Shown piece after piece: positions 32,201-32,223 of a DNA stretch of 32,223 bases. Every line of letters starts with the position of its first letter. The stretch's first letter is position 1. The notes under the pieces are model-generated. The model saw only the letters and a list, made by a program, of their open reading frames with translations. It had not been told where the DNA came from and did not search any database. Made by a program: the position numbers and the translations under genes. The stretch comes from Ruminococcus sp. UBA4240 (GTDB lineage Bacteria > Bacillota > Clostridia > Oscillospirales > Ruminococcaceae), in assembly GCA_002395525.1 (NCBI GenBank), contig DGXE01000054.1, positions 1 through 32,223 on the forward strand, in the 5' to 3' direction.

Positions 32201-32223
32201 GCCGTCAAAGAAGTGCATGAAGG
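29216..32223 (-). CDS. nifJ: Pyruvate:ferredoxin (flavodoxin) oxidoreductase, 5' end cut by window edge
   Basis: Oxidises pyruvate to acetyl-CoA and CO2 while reducing ferredoxin, central to anaerobic fermentation. About 1001 residues are visible of about 1180, so roughly 180 N-terminal residues are missing. Domains in order from the edge: the FMHFFDGFRTSHEI segment; a pyruvate-ferredoxin core; two 4Fe-4S motifs, CLQCNKCSYVCPHAV (about 30620-30670) and CTGCGSCVNVCPAK (about 30465-30510); a further Cys motif CAGCGETPYAKLL; and the thiamine diphosphate-binding region GGDGWAYDIGFGG to DTEIYSNTGGQ (about 29730-29850). All domains of the single-chain enzyme are fused, as in clostridia. A terminator follows. 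Confidence 0.97.
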   Translation of the reverse strand, partial: FMHFFDGFRTSHEIAKVEAISYDDLAKMADYDAIDAFRAHALNPEHPQVRATVQNPDIYFQVREANNTDYMTLPDIVDEQMKKINAVTGRDYHPFNYYGDPEAERVIVAMGSVCGCIEEVVDHLRKKGEKVGAVQVHLFRPFDIKRFRAALPASCRAVAVLDRTKEMGSAGEPLYQDVCTALFGTSDIKVVGGRYGLSSKDTTPAQIAAVYENLKASEPVNSFTIGITDDVTHLSLPLGDPLYFNDGGVVSCKFWGLGGDGTVGANHDTVNIINTHTDKFAQAYFEYDAKKSFGVTKSHLRFGDKPIRSSYYVKQADFLACHTPNYIQRYDIAEEVKPGGVLLLNCPWDKEQLERNIPAGQKRVIAGNGIKLYTIDAIKIAQELGLGRHTNMVLQSAFFSLMPVIPADEAMGYMKDACRKRFFAKGEDVVNMNLAAIDAGAKGAVQVDIPESWRDAADEPAPVRSLPRVVTEIADPINAQKGDDLPVSAFKGYEDGVMDMGLTAYEKRGIATAVPVWDSTKCLQCNKCSYVCPHAVIRPYLLNGEEVSAAPEGMVIVPAKGKTEGLSYSLQVSAPDCTGCGSCVNVCPAKEKAITMVPVDKAPDTSLSWEYALTLSDKGDVFDPYSVKGSQFRQPLLEFSAACAGCGETPYAKLLTQLYGDRVYWANATGCSQAWGSAMPGIPYTCNRNGAGVAWTNSLFENNAEFSLGMVLSVRQQREAQKLRVEAYRAKCTDERVNSAIDKWLETYDDFEKSAYTSKLLINALSGCTDDDAQAILRYRDQLAKKTFWMFGGDGWAYDIGFGGLDHVVAGGEDVNVLVVDTEIYSNTGGQSSKATQIGAVAQFAAAGKSRPKKDLGAMLMTYGNVYVASVAMGADNAQLIKAIKEAQSYKGPSIIIAYAPCQSHGLKCGMAKVQDEMKRAVDAGYWTLYRYDPRRREQGLAPFVLDSKAPTMPYEEFLDGEVRFASLRRTFPENAEQLFAEGAEYAREHYEELAKKANTD

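Noticed and set aside
1..32223. tRNA, rRNA, insertion sequence, prophage or CRISPR elements
   Set aside because: Looked for by eye on both strands; no cloverleaf, transposase, integrase or repeat array was found.

Overview
The window reads as chromosome of a plant-fibre-degrading, low-GC-phylum anaerobe close to Ruminococcus (Oscillospiraceae, Clostridia). The pointers are strong AGGAGG-type ribosome binding sites, sigma-A promoters with 17-bp spacers, Thr/Glu-rich lipoprotein linkers, a secreted GH9 cellulase, a pyruvate:ferredoxin oxidoreductase, and a large secreted repeat protein of a style common in ruminococci. The genus assignment is inference; no rRNA or tRNA gene is present.

Layout. 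Positions 1-6970, minus strand: recJ, rel, rpsO and pnp (pnp is cut by the left edge), covering DNA repair, (p)ppGpp metabolism and RNA turnover, with structured RNA leaders before rpsO and pnp. 7060-8900, plus: a small membrane-anchored acidic protein, an intrinsic terminator, and a single polypeptide that fuses an MntP-type manganese exporter to a ZIP-type metal transporter. 8912-9910, minus: a lone nadA. 9960-15350, minus: an operon for a surface protein, two ABC sugar-type permeases and a solute-binding lipoprotein, with no ATPase gene. 15650-16130, minus: rpsT.

16290-22250, plus: an orphan sugar-binding lipoprotein, then a GH9 cellulase with a C-terminal membrane anchor, a DUF3237 protein and a cytosolic-type esterase, ending at a terminator shared with a convergent AraC-family regulator (22248-23148). 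23260-27825, plus: a 35-residue peptide and a very large secreted glycine-rich repeat protein whose frame is interrupted exactly at a GGGAAAA slippery heptamer. 27880-29195, plus: a lipoprotein esterase and a truncated lipoprotein remnant that runs into the terminator without a stop codon. 29216-32223, minus: nifJ, cut by the right edge.

Functionally, the right half looks like a polysaccharide-use locus (sugar-binding lipoproteins, cellulase, esterases, AraC regulator, secreted repeat protein). The left half is housekeeping. The most interesting items are the MntP-ZIP fusion, the possible programmed -1 frameshift and its upstream small peptide, the tandem in-frame signal peptides before the cellulase, the permease with an extra four-helix domain, and the non-stop lipoprotein remnant.
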